Source: Pseudomonadota bacterium | GTDB taxonomy: Bacteria > Desulfobacterota > Desulfobulbia > Desulfobulbales > SURF-16 | Assembly: GCA_018897105.1 (NCBI GenBank) | Contig: JAHILF010000047.1 | Span: 1 to 55,641, forward strand | Length of the DNA: 55,641 nt | Direction of reading: 5' to 3' | Notes under the pieces: model-generated | Seen by the model: only the letters and a program-made list of their open reading frames with translations | Database searches by the model: none | Told to the model about the DNA's origin: nothing | Shown here: positions 1 to 7,413 of the stretch, in pieces | Numbering within the stretch: position 1 is the first letter of the stretch | Layout: each line of letters opens with the position of its first letter | Translations under genes and position numbers: made by a program

Positions 1-1
1 C

Positions 2-343
2 ATCCTCATCGGCGAGCCCTACTGGCGGCAGTTACCGCCGACGGAAGATGTTGCCAAGGGGTGTCTTGCCAACTCAATCTCCGACTTTCTCATGCTTCCA
101 GAACTTCTCGCGTCTTTCGGCCACCTTGGCTACGACGTCGTGGAAATGGTTCTGGCTGACCAAGACGGCTGGGACAGATACGAGGCGGCAAAATGGCTCA
201 CCATGCGCCGATGGCTTGAAGCCAATCCCGACGACGAGTTAGCCAAAGAGGTTCGAGCCCAACTGACCTCGGAACCGGAGCGCTACGCCGCTTACACGCG
301 TGAATACCTGGGCTGGGGTGTGTTCGCCCTGATGCCGCGGTGA
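2..343 (+). CDS. SAM-dependent methyltransferase, C-terminal part (cut by window edge)
   Basis: The reading frame is open from base 2 to the TGA at 341-343, so the 5' part lies outside the window. The visible 113 residues begin ILIGEPYWRQLPP, which resembles the strand-and-loop after motif III of class I SAM methyltransferases (a G-E-P-Y-W segment is common in Methyltransf_25/31-type enzymes). They end in a helical tail with YTREYLGWGVFALMPR. The substrate cannot be inferred. The gene ends about 100 bases before an attC-like site in the same orientation, the usual layout of an integron gene cassette. Family call moderate, coding status high. Confidence 0.7.
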   Translation: MLIGEPYWRQLPPTEDVAKGCLANSISDFLMLPELLASFGHLGYDVVEMVLADQDGWDRYEAAKWLTMRRWLEANPDDELAKEVRAQLTSEPERYAAYTREYLGWGVFALMPR

Positions 344-446
344 TGCCGCGCAACAGTTGGAGGCTCGCCGAGATGTGGTTGCGCCTGAATTCATTTCTTA
401 TGGTCTAGTTATCCGTGCAATCAACAGAAAACTCTGTCTCAAGCAG

Positions 447-506
447 GCCTAACGATTCATTCAAGCCGACGGCGCTTCGCGGCGTGGCTTAATTCAGGCG
501 TTGGCT
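447..506 (+). other. attC-like integron recombination site
   Basis: A 60-base imperfect palindrome opens with GCCTAAC (R'' type, RYYYAAC) at 447-453 and closes with GTTGGCT (R' type, GTTRRRY with one mismatch) at 500-506. In between, TTCAAGCC pairs with GGCTTAA around a GC-rich TTCG apex. The ATTCATTCAAGCCGA segment is typical of cassette attC sites. It follows a methyltransferase gene in the same orientation. No integrase gene is visible, so this could be the edge of an array or an integrase-less attC cluster. Confidence 0.7.
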
Positions 507-518
507 GCGGTATGAGTA

Positions 519-705
519 ATGATGAAGAGACTCCTTTTGGTAGCATTTATTTGCTTTACTCAGCACGGCCATTGCTGATGACGTCGAGAACCATGAATTC
601 CTGTATGGTTATTTGTCCGGAACATATCATGTTATTGGCCAATAACCGGACAGTGATAAAACTTCAGACAACCTGATCTCGGCAGATTTTACTTTGATAC
701 CATGA
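519..705 (+). pseudogene. decayed small secreted-protein gene after attC
   Basis: An ATG 12 bases after the attC core starts MMKRLLLVAFICFT, a good signal-peptide start, but that frame stops at once. In another frame the sequence continues STAIADDVENHEFLYGYLSG, with a signal-peptidase-like AIA-D junction, then meets a TAA before PDSDKTSDNL. A frameshift near base 560 plus a nonsense codon explain both. The position right behind attC fits the next gene cassette in an array. The family is not recognised. Confidence 0.4.
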
Positions 706-720
706 TTGCGATTCGAGAAG

Positions 721-849
721 AGTGCCTAAAGTACTTAAAATGCCTAAAGTACTTGAAGTTGCGGTACTTTCTGATCAGATAACTCCTCTAATTTTATACC
801 CTCAGGGGGCACAAGGGCACTTTAAGTACTTCAAGTATTTTAGAACACT
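721..849. repeat. dispersed palindromic repeat with GCCTAAAGTACTT arms, copy 1
   Basis: Tandem AGTGCCTAAAGTACTT-like units on the left are matched by an imperfect inverted arm (GCACTTTAAGTACTTCAAG) on the right. The centre, 759-780, contains TTGCGGTACTTTCTGATCAG and two more bases. The exact reverse complement of this 22-mer occurs at 20337-20358 inside a similar arrangement. This is a repetitive intergenic element with no coding content. Confidence 0.65.
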
Positions 850-974
850 CAAACTGGTAATAGGACAGAATCCCTGACGGTGGCATAACCTATTGAAATT
901 GCGTCACGACATCAGGAGTTCTGACGTTACAATGCCGGGATAGATAGGGGGAGAAAGGAAAGGCGGAATCAAAT

Positions 975-1102
975 CTATGGGAGATTTTTGTAAATGTCTT
1001 CTCTATAGCCCATCTTCTCCACAAGAATGACCAGCAGGTCTCCATGAATCTCATACACAATGCGATAATCTCCTGTTCTCACCTTAGGGACTCGGAAAAT
1101 AC
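975..1102 (-). pseudogene. ParE/RelE-type toxin, C-terminal remnant
   Basis: Read on the minus strand, the stop at 977-975 is preceded by FRVPKVRTGDYRIVYEIHGD and then LLVILVEKMGYREDIYKNLP. This is the conserved C-terminal half of RelE/ParE toxins (GDYRIVYEI, G-(H/Y)-R-x-x-(I/V)-Y). The reading frame is broken at about 1102 by a 185-bp inverted-repeat element, and no N-terminal half is visible on its other side. No partner antitoxin is present. Certainly non-functional. Confidence 0.7.
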
Positions 1103-1268
1103 CAATTTACCATCACGCATCCCGTCTTCGGGTCATCTTTGGCTGCGCCTCAATCGCAAAATCCTCAACGTAGCCCTGCTACGCTTGCGGTTTTGCTCAA
1201 TCGGTGCAGCCAAATCTAACCCAAATCCGGGCGCGATCCAGGTATATTAGTATTTTCCGAGTCCCTTA
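1084..1268. mobile_element. 185-bp MITE-like element
   Basis: The ends are 19-base inverted repeats, TTAGGGACTCGGAAAATAC at 1084-1102 and its complement at 1250-1268, with one mismatch. The interior is one long imperfect palindrome: GGCTGCGCCTCAATCGCAAAA pairs with GGTTTTGCTCAATCGGTGCAGCC, and CGTAG/CTACG flank a CCCTG apex. It has no coding capacity. It lies in the toxin remnant, so it looks like a non-autonomous transposon insertion. No target-site duplication is obvious. Confidence 0.65.
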
Positions 1269-1282
1269 TGAAAATCATTGTC

Positions 1283-1337
1283 TGCCCGCGATAATGGAAT
1301 TTTGGCTATGCCAAAGGTCGCGGGTAAGGCCCGCTCC
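1283..1337. repeat. GGAGCGGGC hairpin repeat, truncated copy
   Basis: The right arm TCGCGGGTAAGGCCCGCTCC and the inner hairpin TTTGGC-TAT-GCCAAA match the complete copies at 24481-24553 and 45993-46064. The left arm is reduced to TGCCCGCGA. The missing outer left arm lies beside the MITE-like element, so the insertion or an associated deletion probably removed it. Confidence 0.7.
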
Positions 1338-1379
1338 CAAAGCCATCTTATTTGCTGAATTCGTAAAAATTGAAAATTA

Positions 1380-1462
1380 ACCACGGAGAGCACGAAGCAC
1401 ACAGAGATAACTTGCTGAAAATAAAAATATTTTCTCTGTGATCTCTGTGTGCTCCGTGGTGA
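1380..1462. repeat. ACCAC(A/G)GAGAGCAC...GTGGT inverted repeat, copy 1
   Basis: An imperfect inverted repeat of about 83 bases: ACCACGGAGAGCAC and CACACAGAGATAA on the left, TCTCTGTGTGCTCCGTGGT on the right, with an AT-rich centre. Related copies occur at 32761-32835, 35981-36165 and (half) 46181-46211. It sits just downstream of the minus-strand binding-protein gene and could act as its transcription end. Confidence 0.7.
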
Positions 1463-1486
1463 AAACAGACTTTTTACGAGATCATC

Positions 1487-2644
1487 TTATTTCAGCGGCG
1501 CGAATTTGCCGTTTTTCACGGTCAGCATGGTAAAGGCATCGATGCCCAGGCCGCAGTGATCCTCCGGACTGAAATTAAACTCGCCGGCCGTGCCGTAAAA
1601 ACCCTTGATGTTCTCCACCGCGTCCCGGATCTTTTTCGTATCCGTGCCTGCGGTTTCAATGGCCTGCTTGAGGATCAGCATGGCATCATAGGCATGACCA
1701 CCAAAGGTGCTGACGTTTTCACCGTATTTCGTCTCATAGTCGGTCTTGTATTTCATCAGGAAATCCTTCTGCGGGCCGGGGGGGAGGCTGTCGGCGATCA
1801 TCAGCCGGCTGGCGGGGAAGATAATGCCTTCCGCCGCTGCTCCGGCCGCTTCCACATATTTGATATTGGCAAAGCCGTGGCTCTGGAAGATGGGGATATT
1901 CCAGACTGCCTGGCGGATGTTTTTGGCGATGATGGACTGGGCCGGCACAATGGACCAGTTGATCACAGCCTGCACCTCGGGATTGGCTTTGATCTTGGCC
2001 ACCAGGGAGGTTAAATCCGTGGCGTTCTTATCATAGGTCTCGTTTTCGACAATTTTAATACCGTACTCCGGGGCAATCTTTACCATCTGGTCCTTGCCGG
2101 CCTTGCCGAATCCCGTATTGCCGGTGAGCACCGCAATGCTGGTGATGGACATCTCCTTCATGGTTTCAAAAATCCGGCGGGCGGCAAAGCTGTCCGTGGG
2201 GGCGGTTTTAAACACATAGGGGGTGACCGGCATGACAATCAGCTCGGCCGAGGCGCAGGAGATGAGAATAACCCCGGCGTCTTCACAGATTTTCTTGATC
2301 TTCAGACTCTCGCCGCTGGTGGAGGGGCCGATGATGGCAAAGACCTTTTCTTCCTCGATGAGCTGGCGGGCAAACGAGACGGCTTTTTCCGGGGTGCCGC
2401 CGGAGTCGCGGAAGATAAGTTGCACCTGGTTGCCGCTGATGCCGCCGGCGTCGTTTATTTCCGTTTCAAGCATGCGCAGGGAGCGGACCTCAGGTCCGCC
2501 GAGGAAGGAGGCTGGGCCGGTTTCCGCCAGAATGACCCCGATTTTCAGCGGGTCGGCAGAGGCCGGCGTTGGTGTCAGGAAAAAGAGAGCCAGCAACACC
2601 ACCTGAAACAAAAGCATGAATCCCGAATGTGCAAATTTTTTCAC
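1487..2644 (-). CDS. branched-chain amino-acid-type ABC transporter substrate-binding protein
   Basis: A 385-residue periplasmic binding protein of the LivJ/LivK (Peripla_BP_6) class. The GTG at 2644 is chosen because GGAGG sits seven bases upstream and the product then begins with a clean signal peptide (VKK, a hydrophobic stretch FMLLFQVVLLALFFL, TPTPASA). The mature start PLKIGVILAETGPASFLGG is the family hallmark, followed by GGISGNQVQLIFRDSGGTPE and AIIGPSTSGESL. An upstream ATG at 2743 would add 33 residues with no signal character. No permease or ATPase genes are adjacent, so this is an orphan receptor. The ligand could be an amino acid, urea, amide or aromatic acid. Confidence 0.9.
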   Translation of the reverse strand: MKKFAHSGFMLLFQVVLLALFFLTPTPASADPLKIGVILAETGPASFLGGPEVRSLRMLETEINDAGGISGNQVQLIFRDSGGTPEKAVSFARQLIEEEKVFAIIGPSTSGESLKIKKICEDAGVILISCASAELIVMPVTPYVFKTAPTDSFAARRIFETMKEMSITSIAVLTGNTGFGKAGKDQMVKIAPEYGIKIVENETYDKNATDLTSLVAKIKANPEVQAVINWSIVPAQSIIAKNIRQAVWNIPIFQSHGFANIKYVEAAGAAAEGIIFPASRLMIADSLPPGPQKDFLMKYKTDYETKYGENVSTFGGHAYDAMLILKQAIETAGTDTKKIRDAVENIKGFYGTAGEFNFSPEDHCGLGIDAFTMLTVKNGKFAPLK

Positions 2645-2804
2645 GAAATTTCCTCCCCGTGCGCTTAGAGTTGATTTGATACCCCATGTTTTAGGCAAAA
2701 ATTGACGCGGGGGTATTTTTACCCATGCCGCATGGGGTGTCAATGATTTTTATCAAGCAGATCCGGTCATTATTTGTTGCATGTTCAAGACGGGTGAGGG
2801 GGGC

Positions 2805-3602
2805 TTAGAACAGGCTGACCAGCATGCGGGTACCGACGATGTAAAGCAGGACGGCAAAAATGCGTTTCAGCCGTCCCACCGGCAGGCTGTGGGCCAGCCG
2901 CACGCCAAGGGGTGCGGTGAGGACACTGGTGACGATGAGTCCTGCCAGGGCGGGCAGATAGACATAGCCCAGCGAATATTGAGGGAGATTGGCGGTTTGC
3001 AGCCCGTTATAAATGTATCCGGCCGTGCCGGCGATGGCAATGGGAAAGCCGATGGCAGCCGAGGTGCCGATGGCCTCATGCACCGCAATATTGCACCAAG
3101 TCATAAAGGGCACGGACAGGGTGCCGCCGCCGATGCCGACCATGCTGGAGAATGCGCCGATCACATTGCCCACGCCGAACATGCCCATTGGGCCGGGAAG
3201 CTGGCGGGAGGGTTTTGGCTTTTTGTTGAGCAGCATCCGGCTGGCCACATAAAAGAGAAAGATGACGAAAAAAACCTTGAGGAAGTTGGTGGACATGCGG
3301 GCCGCAAAGCAGGAACCGATAAATGTTCCCAGAAAGATGCCGAGCACGATGCGGCGCACCACGATCCAGTGCACTGCCCCCCTTTTGTGGTGGGCCCAGA
3401 AACTTGATACCGCGGTGAAGATGATGCTGGCCATGGAGGTTCCCAGGGCCAGATGCATGATGAGTTCATTGGGGATCTGCTGCCAGGTAAAGCAAAATAC
3501 CAGCATGGGGACGATGACCAGTCCGCCGCCGATGCCGAGCAGTCCGGCAAGGACTCCGGAAACCGCGCCGACCAGCGAGTAGGTGAGAAGGATGGTAATC
3601 AT
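2805..3602 (-). CDS. TauE/SafE family permease
   Basis: 265 residues, the usual length of a complete eight-helix TauE/SafE (TSUP) protein. Both repeat motifs are visible: GLLGIGGGLVIVPMLVF near residue 21 and SSMVGIGGGTLSVPFMTW near residue 152. The family exports sulfite, sulfoacetate or other organic sulfur anions, but the substrate here is unknown. The start has GGAGG six bases upstream of ATG. The upstream intergenic region holds a palindromic REP element. It is transcribed toward the binding-protein gene and could share its transcript. Confidence 0.88.
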   Translation of the reverse strand: MITILLTYSLVGAVSGVLAGLLGIGGGLVIVPMLVFCFTWQQIPNELIMHLALGTSMASIIFTAVSSFWAHHKRGAVHWIVVRRIVLGIFLGTFIGSCFAARMSTNFLKVFFVIFLFYVASRMLLNKKPKPSRQLPGPMGMFGVGNVIGAFSSMVGIGGGTLSVPFMTWCNIAVHEAIGTSAAIGFPIAIAGTAGYIYNGLQTANLPQYSLGYVYLPALAGLIVTSVLTAPLGVRLAHSLPVGRLKRIFAVLLYIVGTRMLVSLF

Positions 3603-3646
3603 GAAGTTCCTCCAAGGGTTAATTCAATGTCGTTAACTATAAGGCC

Positions 3647-3758
3647 GGGAGACAGATTTTATTTTTCCTCCGGACCGAGGGGACTGAATTTTTTTCGCGG
3701 GTTTGGCGAAAATCATTCTGTCCCCAGCTTTGGAAAAGGAAAAATAAAATCTGTCTCC
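3647..3758. repeat. GGGACAGA-type composite palindrome, copy A
   Basis: Outer arms GGGAGACAGATTTTATTTTT and its counterpart AAAATAAAATCTGTCTCC enclose a second inverted pair (GGGGACTGAATTTTTTTCGC / GCGAAAATCATTCTGTCCCC). Related elements lie at 32548, 36015, 44803, 52841 and 53527. The last two flank RAYT and toxin-antitoxin genes. Such pairs of inverted REPs are the typical substrate of REP-associated tyrosine transposases. Confidence 0.75.
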
Positions 3759-3835
3759 TCTGCCACTCACTTTTAACTTAATGATATTGGCGGATAATTT
3801 TTTAAAAAATAGGATTTGAGCCTTTACCTATATTT

Positions 3836-4534
3836 TCATGCATCGCCGTAAACGGTCTGTTTCACCTTCTGCAGGTGGTTCTGCATGGCCCGGCAGGCAG
3901 CGTCCTCATCGTGTTTTTCCAGGGAATTGATGATGTCGATATGGGACCTGACCGAGGCCGTGCGTCGGGCCTCGCTCTGGAGAAACTCGGAGCGGGTCTC
4001 AAGCAGAATGGAGTTAAGCAGTTTGACCACCTCAAGCAGGACCATGTTCCTCGCTGCCTCGGCCAGAAGGAGATGAAACTCCATATCCAGTTCAGCCATG
4101 TCTTCTTCAGCAAAGTTTTTTCGCTCCTGCTCAAAGACCAGGATCTTGAGGCGGGATAATTCATCCGGGGTGATATGGCGGGCGGCGAGTGCGGCGATCT
4201 GCGGCTCGATTATCTGTCTGAATTCGAATATATCGCGCAGGCGGTTCTGCTGCACCTGGATGGCCTGGGCCAGGGACGACACCAGGGCCGAATCGTCCGG
4301 GCTGCAGATATAGGTGCCGTCTCCCCGCCTGCTTTCCAGCAATTTTTTTTCGGTCAGAGCCCGGAGCGCCTCCCGGACGCAGTTCCTGCTGACCTTGAAG
4401 GTCTGGGCAAGAGTCCGCTCTGGCGGCAGCCTGTCGCCGGCCTTCAGCTCGCCCCGGAGGATGAGCTGCTGGATCTGTTCCACGATCTCTTCGTACAGGC
4501 GTTTTCCCTGGTCAGGAGTGGTTTCTTTCTTCAT
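3836..4534 (-). CDS. FadR-subfamily GntR transcriptional regulator
   Basis: 232 residues. The N-terminal winged helix (residues about 8-75) includes LKAGDRLPPERTLAQTFKVS and RNCVREALRALTEKKLLESR, diagnostic of GntR. The all-helical FCD effector domain follows (residues about 95-225), with the metal-ligand type segments DMEFHLLLAEAA and RSHIDIINSLEKHD, as in LldR/PdhR relatives. Effectors of this class are usually organic acids. It stands alone. Its promoter carries two TGGTACTACCA-type operators, so it is probably autoregulated. Confidence 0.92.
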   Translation of the reverse strand: MKKETTPDQGKRLYEEIVEQIQQLILRGELKAGDRLPPERTLAQTFKVSRNCVREALRALTEKKLLESRRGDGTYICSPDDSALVSSLAQAIQVQQNRLRDIFEFRQIIEPQIAALAARHITPDELSRLKILVFEQERKNFAEEDMAELDMEFHLLLAEAARNMVLLEVVKLLNSILLETRSEFLQSEARRTASVRSHIDIINSLEKHDEDAACRAMQNHLQKVKQTVYGDA

Positions 4535-4546
4535 AAAAATAGCAAA

Positions 4547-4588
4547 GGTAGTACCAATTTATTAAAATAGCATTATTGGTACTACCAA
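4547..4588. promoter_or_regulatory. two FadR/GntR-type operators upstream of the GntR gene
   Basis: GGTAGTACC at 4547-4555 and the perfect palindrome TTGGTACTACCAA at 4576-4588 both fit the FadR-subfamily pattern TGGTNNNACCA. Their centres are 31 bases (three helical turns) apart, and they lie just upstream of the regulator start codon at 4534. This position fits autorepression. Confidence 0.7.
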
Positions 4589-4666
4589 TATCATTTTGAC
4601 AGGAAAAGTGCAAGGGGAAATATGAACCTTAATGCTTTATTTGCGGCGGAGCGGCAGCGCTGCCGA

Positions 4667-4864
4667 TTACTGACGGGGTGTTATTTTCAGGACAAAAAGC
4701 TGGCATTCCATGCCTGAGCTGTCAAAGACAACCTGGGACGGGATTTTTTTTGATTTGAAACCCATGGCACGGCAACCATATGGGCGAGATGGTTCATGGG
4801 TGATAAAAAAATTGCGGCAGCCAAAACAGTTTGGACGATTCTGCGGATTCTGCTGTGTGGTCAT
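4667..4864 (-). CDS. small Cys4 (zinc-ribbon-like) conserved protein
   Basis: 65 residues with four cysteines, C13-x2-C16, C31 and C54, in the pattern NCFGCRNFFITHEPSRPYGC ... GFKSKKIPSQVVFDSSGMEC. I recall similar small proteins with this C-x2-C / PxGC / GFKSK / SG-x-x-C layout in Geobacter- and Desulfo-type genomes, annotated hypothetical. A zinc site is inferred from the cysteines. Its ATG overlaps the stop of the activase gene by four bases (ATGA), so the two are translationally coupled and it ends this operon. Confidence 0.7.
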   Translation of the reverse strand: MTTQQNPQNRPNCFGCRNFFITHEPSRPYGCRAMGFKSKKIPSQVVFDSSGMECQLFVLKITPRQ

Positions 4865-5526
4865 AGGGCAATTGACAGGAGCTCTCTGGCGGTTTTTTCC
4901 AGGCCTTTAATGAGAACGTATCGGCCCAGAGGGATTATGTTACAGGGAAAACTGCTGACAAAAAGGGGATTATCGCACAGGCCGCCGGACAGGTAAAGGG
5001 TCTGGGGGGAGCCGCTGAAACGATAGGCGTTGAGGGCGATGCCCTTGACAAAGCGGGCCACCGCCTCTGCCTCGCTGATGCCGGATGTCACGGCGTCAAA
5101 GATGTGGCTCATGCCCAGTACGCCGCAGGTGATGGAAAAGGTTCGGTCCGGCACCGCCAGTGTGTCATAGTCGAGATTGTAATATTTTTCCAGCAGCTCG
5201 ATGGTAAAACCCATGGAGGCCCCGCATTCACTGTTCCAGCCCATGTCGGCCAGCTTGCCGTGGCGGTAGGAGACATACTTGATGTCCCGGCTGCCGCAGT
5301 CGAGCAGCACATAATCCGGGGCGGCGATCAGTTCCTCGCCGCCTCTGGCCAGGGCGGTCAGTTCGTTTACATAGCGGTCGCTGAAGCGTTTGCCGTTGTG
5401 GCCGGTGGCTAGATCCACCCGTAAATTCTTCGGCAGGTCCTTGGTGGCGATAAGGTAAGGGTGTCCGGCCGACTCGGAAAGTTCACGGAACTTGCAGTAA
5501 GAGGTGCCGAAATCAGCGAGAAGCAT
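4861..5526 (-). CDS. BadF/BadG/HgdC-like ATPase (ASKHA-fold activase)
   Basis: 221 residues, somewhat shorter than HgdC-type activases (about 260). ASKHA motifs are visible: phosphate-1 LADFGTSYCK near the N-terminus, phosphate-2 LLDCGSRDIKYV near residue 75, and the adenosine-type motif LYLSGGLCDN near residue 180. HgdC bridges its [4Fe-4S] cluster between two subunits through two cysteines; C101 (ECGASMG) and C134 (ITCGVLGMS) occupy comparable places here. This suggests ATP-driven electron transfer to a dehydratase or reductase-like partner. The start overlaps the upstream gene by 14 bases, making that gene the obvious partner. Confidence 0.8.
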   Translation of the reverse strand: MLLADFGTSYCKFRELSESAGHPYLIATKDLPKNLRVDLATGHNGKRFSDRYVNELTALARGGEELIAAPDYVLLDCGSRDIKYVSYRHGKLADMGWNSECGASMGFTIELLEKYYNLDYDTLAVPDRTFSITCGVLGMSHIFDAVTSGISEAEAVARFVKGIALNAYRFSGSPQTLYLSGGLCDNPLFVSSFPCNIIPLGRYVLIKGLEKTARELLSIAL

Positions 5527-6298
5527 GGTCGACTCCGGAAAGCTCGAGAAAGGCCTGGATTTTTGCCTGGGTGCTGCTGCTGCAGGTCACATCCACATCA
5601 AGAAAAAGGCCGCGGGGGTGTTTGGCGGCCAGAAATTTTGCCAGGGCGGTTTTGGCGCAGAAGGACTGGGCAAAGAATATGGTGGGCACATCGGCGTTAA
5701 ATATTTCCTCAAGTTCCCCGTCGGCCGGGGTTTTGTTTTCCATGCAGCGGGTCCAGCCGTAGATATGGGTGGTGTCCGGAAAGTGGGTGAGCAGGGAGAA
5801 GTCCCTGGGCGGTACCCCCCAGAAGGCTGCGGTGGGTTTGCAGGGCGGGAATTTTTCCGGCTGATAGGGCGCGGCGCTCTGCACGCCTGCGGTAATTCTC
5901 TGCAATTTTTCCAGTAGACTCATCCTGGTCTCGCACAGCGGATGGCCGAAAGGAACATCGTCCTCATTGCGGGTACGGATGACCGGGATGCGCAGCACGT
6001 CCTGCAGCACGGTTGACACGTGGAGCGCGCAGTCGCATTTCCCCGGCCCCACATCGATGACGATCATGTCAAGTTCCAGGTGCAGGGCATTAAGCACCGC
6101 GGTGCGGAGAATGGCGCAATAGACCCTGGGCAGAAACGGGGCGGTCACTTCCATGTCCGTGTTGACCTGGGGTTCATCCAGATCATGGATACGCGCCCCC
6201 AGGCTGTTCAGTCTGCCGATGACTGCCAGGGGGGGGATGCCGACAATGCCGACACGACTGTCAGGCCGCAACTGGGCAAATGGATTTTCCTGTTTCAC
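5513..6298 (-). CDS. unknown Cys-rich protein, presumed activase partner
   Basis: 261 residues, not confidently recognised. It begins with a Rossmann-like strand (RVGIVGIPPLAVIGRLNSLG) and contains VIDVGPGKCDCALHVSTVLQ (C88, C90) plus further cysteines at 61, 122, 153, 185, 214 and 239. It has no signal peptide or membrane segment. Pairing with a BadF/HgdC-type ATPase by a 14-base overlap recalls HgdB-type proteins, which carry Fe-S clusters and receive electrons from the activase. That analogy is inference. It starts 29 bases after lptG ends, so it is probably co-transcribed. Confidence 0.6.
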   Translation of the reverse strand: MKQENPFAQLRPDSRVGIVGIPPLAVIGRLNSLGARIHDLDEPQVNTDMEVTAPFLPRVYCAILRTAVLNALHLELDMIVIDVGPGKCDCALHVSTVLQDVLRIPVIRTRNEDDVPFGHPLCETRMSLLEKLQRITAGVQSAAPYQPEKFPPCKPTAAFWGVPPRDFSLLTHFPDTTHIYGWTRCMENKTPADGELEEIFNADVPTIFFAQSFCAKTALAKFLAAKHPRGLFLDVDVTCSSSTQAKIQAFLELSGVDHASR

Positions 6299-6327
6299 TT
6301 TCTCTTTCTCAAAATCACTCAGATTTT

Positions 6328-7413
6328 TTATATTCTATTCATCCGCCACAGCAGAATCAACCCGGTCACGGTCAGGATAACATGGATGGACCAGGAGGCA
6401 ATAAGGGGATTGACAAAGGCCGCCTGGGCCAGGGACTGGGTGACGTTCCACAGAGCCCAGGCAAAAAAAGCGAGTACGCAGCTGATGGGAATGGTCATGG
6501 ACAGGTCTCTGTTCCATTTGCGCTGCAGCGAGTGCATCAGCGGAATGGAGAGCAGCAGCAGCGGCACCCCGAGAAAAATAAAGGACAGGCGCTGATTGAT
6601 TGCCACCATGCCTCGCCAGTCTCCCTTTTTAAGGCTGGCCATGGCCTTCCGATGCAGTTCATAAAGGGAAAGTTCGGTGACCCGGTATTCCGGGACGAAA
6701 AAATCAGCCGGGGTGTCGGGCAGGGCATATTGGAGATCCTTGAACAGCTTGATATCGTAGCTTCCATCCTGCCCACGTGTTTTCAGCTGCCCGCGCTTAA
6801 AGGACCAACCCGTATCCGACCAGGAGGCTTTCTGGGCGGTAAGAAGCAGGGCCGGATACTGGCGGGCGGCATCCCAGGCTATATAGTTGAACTGGGTAAA
6901 ATCATTGTACTTCGGATCCGGCCGCTTAAAGGTATAGATCCCTTCCGTGCCCCGGTAAAAGATGCGCCCCTTTCTGACAATGCCGTTGGCGACCTGCTCG
7001 TTGACCTCCCGGTACCATATTTCATTGGTTCTGGTATTGGTGCGCGGCAGAACCCACTGGCCAACGGCGACGGTCAGCAAGGTGAACAGCAGCGAGGCGG
7101 CAATAAGCGGCACCACGATACGCATGAGCGAAATTCCGCCGGCGTTGAGCGACATCAGTTCCCGGTTCTTGCTCAGCAGCCCCAGGGTGATAACCCCGGC
7201 GAGCAGAATGCATACCGGCGCCATCTGATTGTAAATGAAGGGAATTTTGAGCAGAAAATATGTCAGAGCCAGACCAATGGATTTGCCCGCCTCGGTGAAG
7301 TTGTCTATCCGTTCAAAGAAATCGACCAGCAGATAGATTGCCACCAGCGAAGCTAGCACCAGCAACAGATTCATGAAGAATTGTCTGAAAATATAACGGT
7401 CAAGCAGTGTCAT
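6328..7413 (-). CDS. lptG: LPS export permease LptG
   Basis: 361 residues from the ATG at 7413, which overlaps the lptF stop as ATGA. MTLLDRYIFRQFFMNLLLVLASLVAIYL is a typical LptF/LptG (YjgP/YjgQ) first helix. It is followed by further N-terminal helices, a periplasmic jellyroll, and three C-terminal helices (LGVPLLLLSIPLM, VLAFFAWALWNVTQSL, HVILTVTGLILLW). With LptF and LptB it extracts LPS from the inner membrane. A start at 7563 inside lptF is unlikely because the added 50 residues are charged and unlike the family. Confidence 0.92.
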   Translation of the reverse strand: MTLLDRYIFRQFFMNLLLVLASLVAIYLLVDFFERIDNFTEAGKSIGLALTYFLLKIPFIYNQMAPVCILLAGVITLGLLSKNRELMSLNAGGISLMRIVVPLIAASLLFTLLTVAVGQWVLPRTNTRTNEIWYREVNEQVANGIVRKGRIFYRGTEGIYTFKRPDPKYNDFTQFNYIAWDAARQYPALLLTAQKASWSDTGWSFKRGQLKTRGQDGSYDIKLFKDLQYALPDTPADFFVPEYRVTELSLYELHRKAMASLKKGDWRGMVAINQRLSFIFLGVPLLLLSIPLMHSLQRKWNRDLSMTIPISCVLAFFAWALWNVTQSLAQAAFVNPLIASWSIHVILTVTGLILLWRMNRI

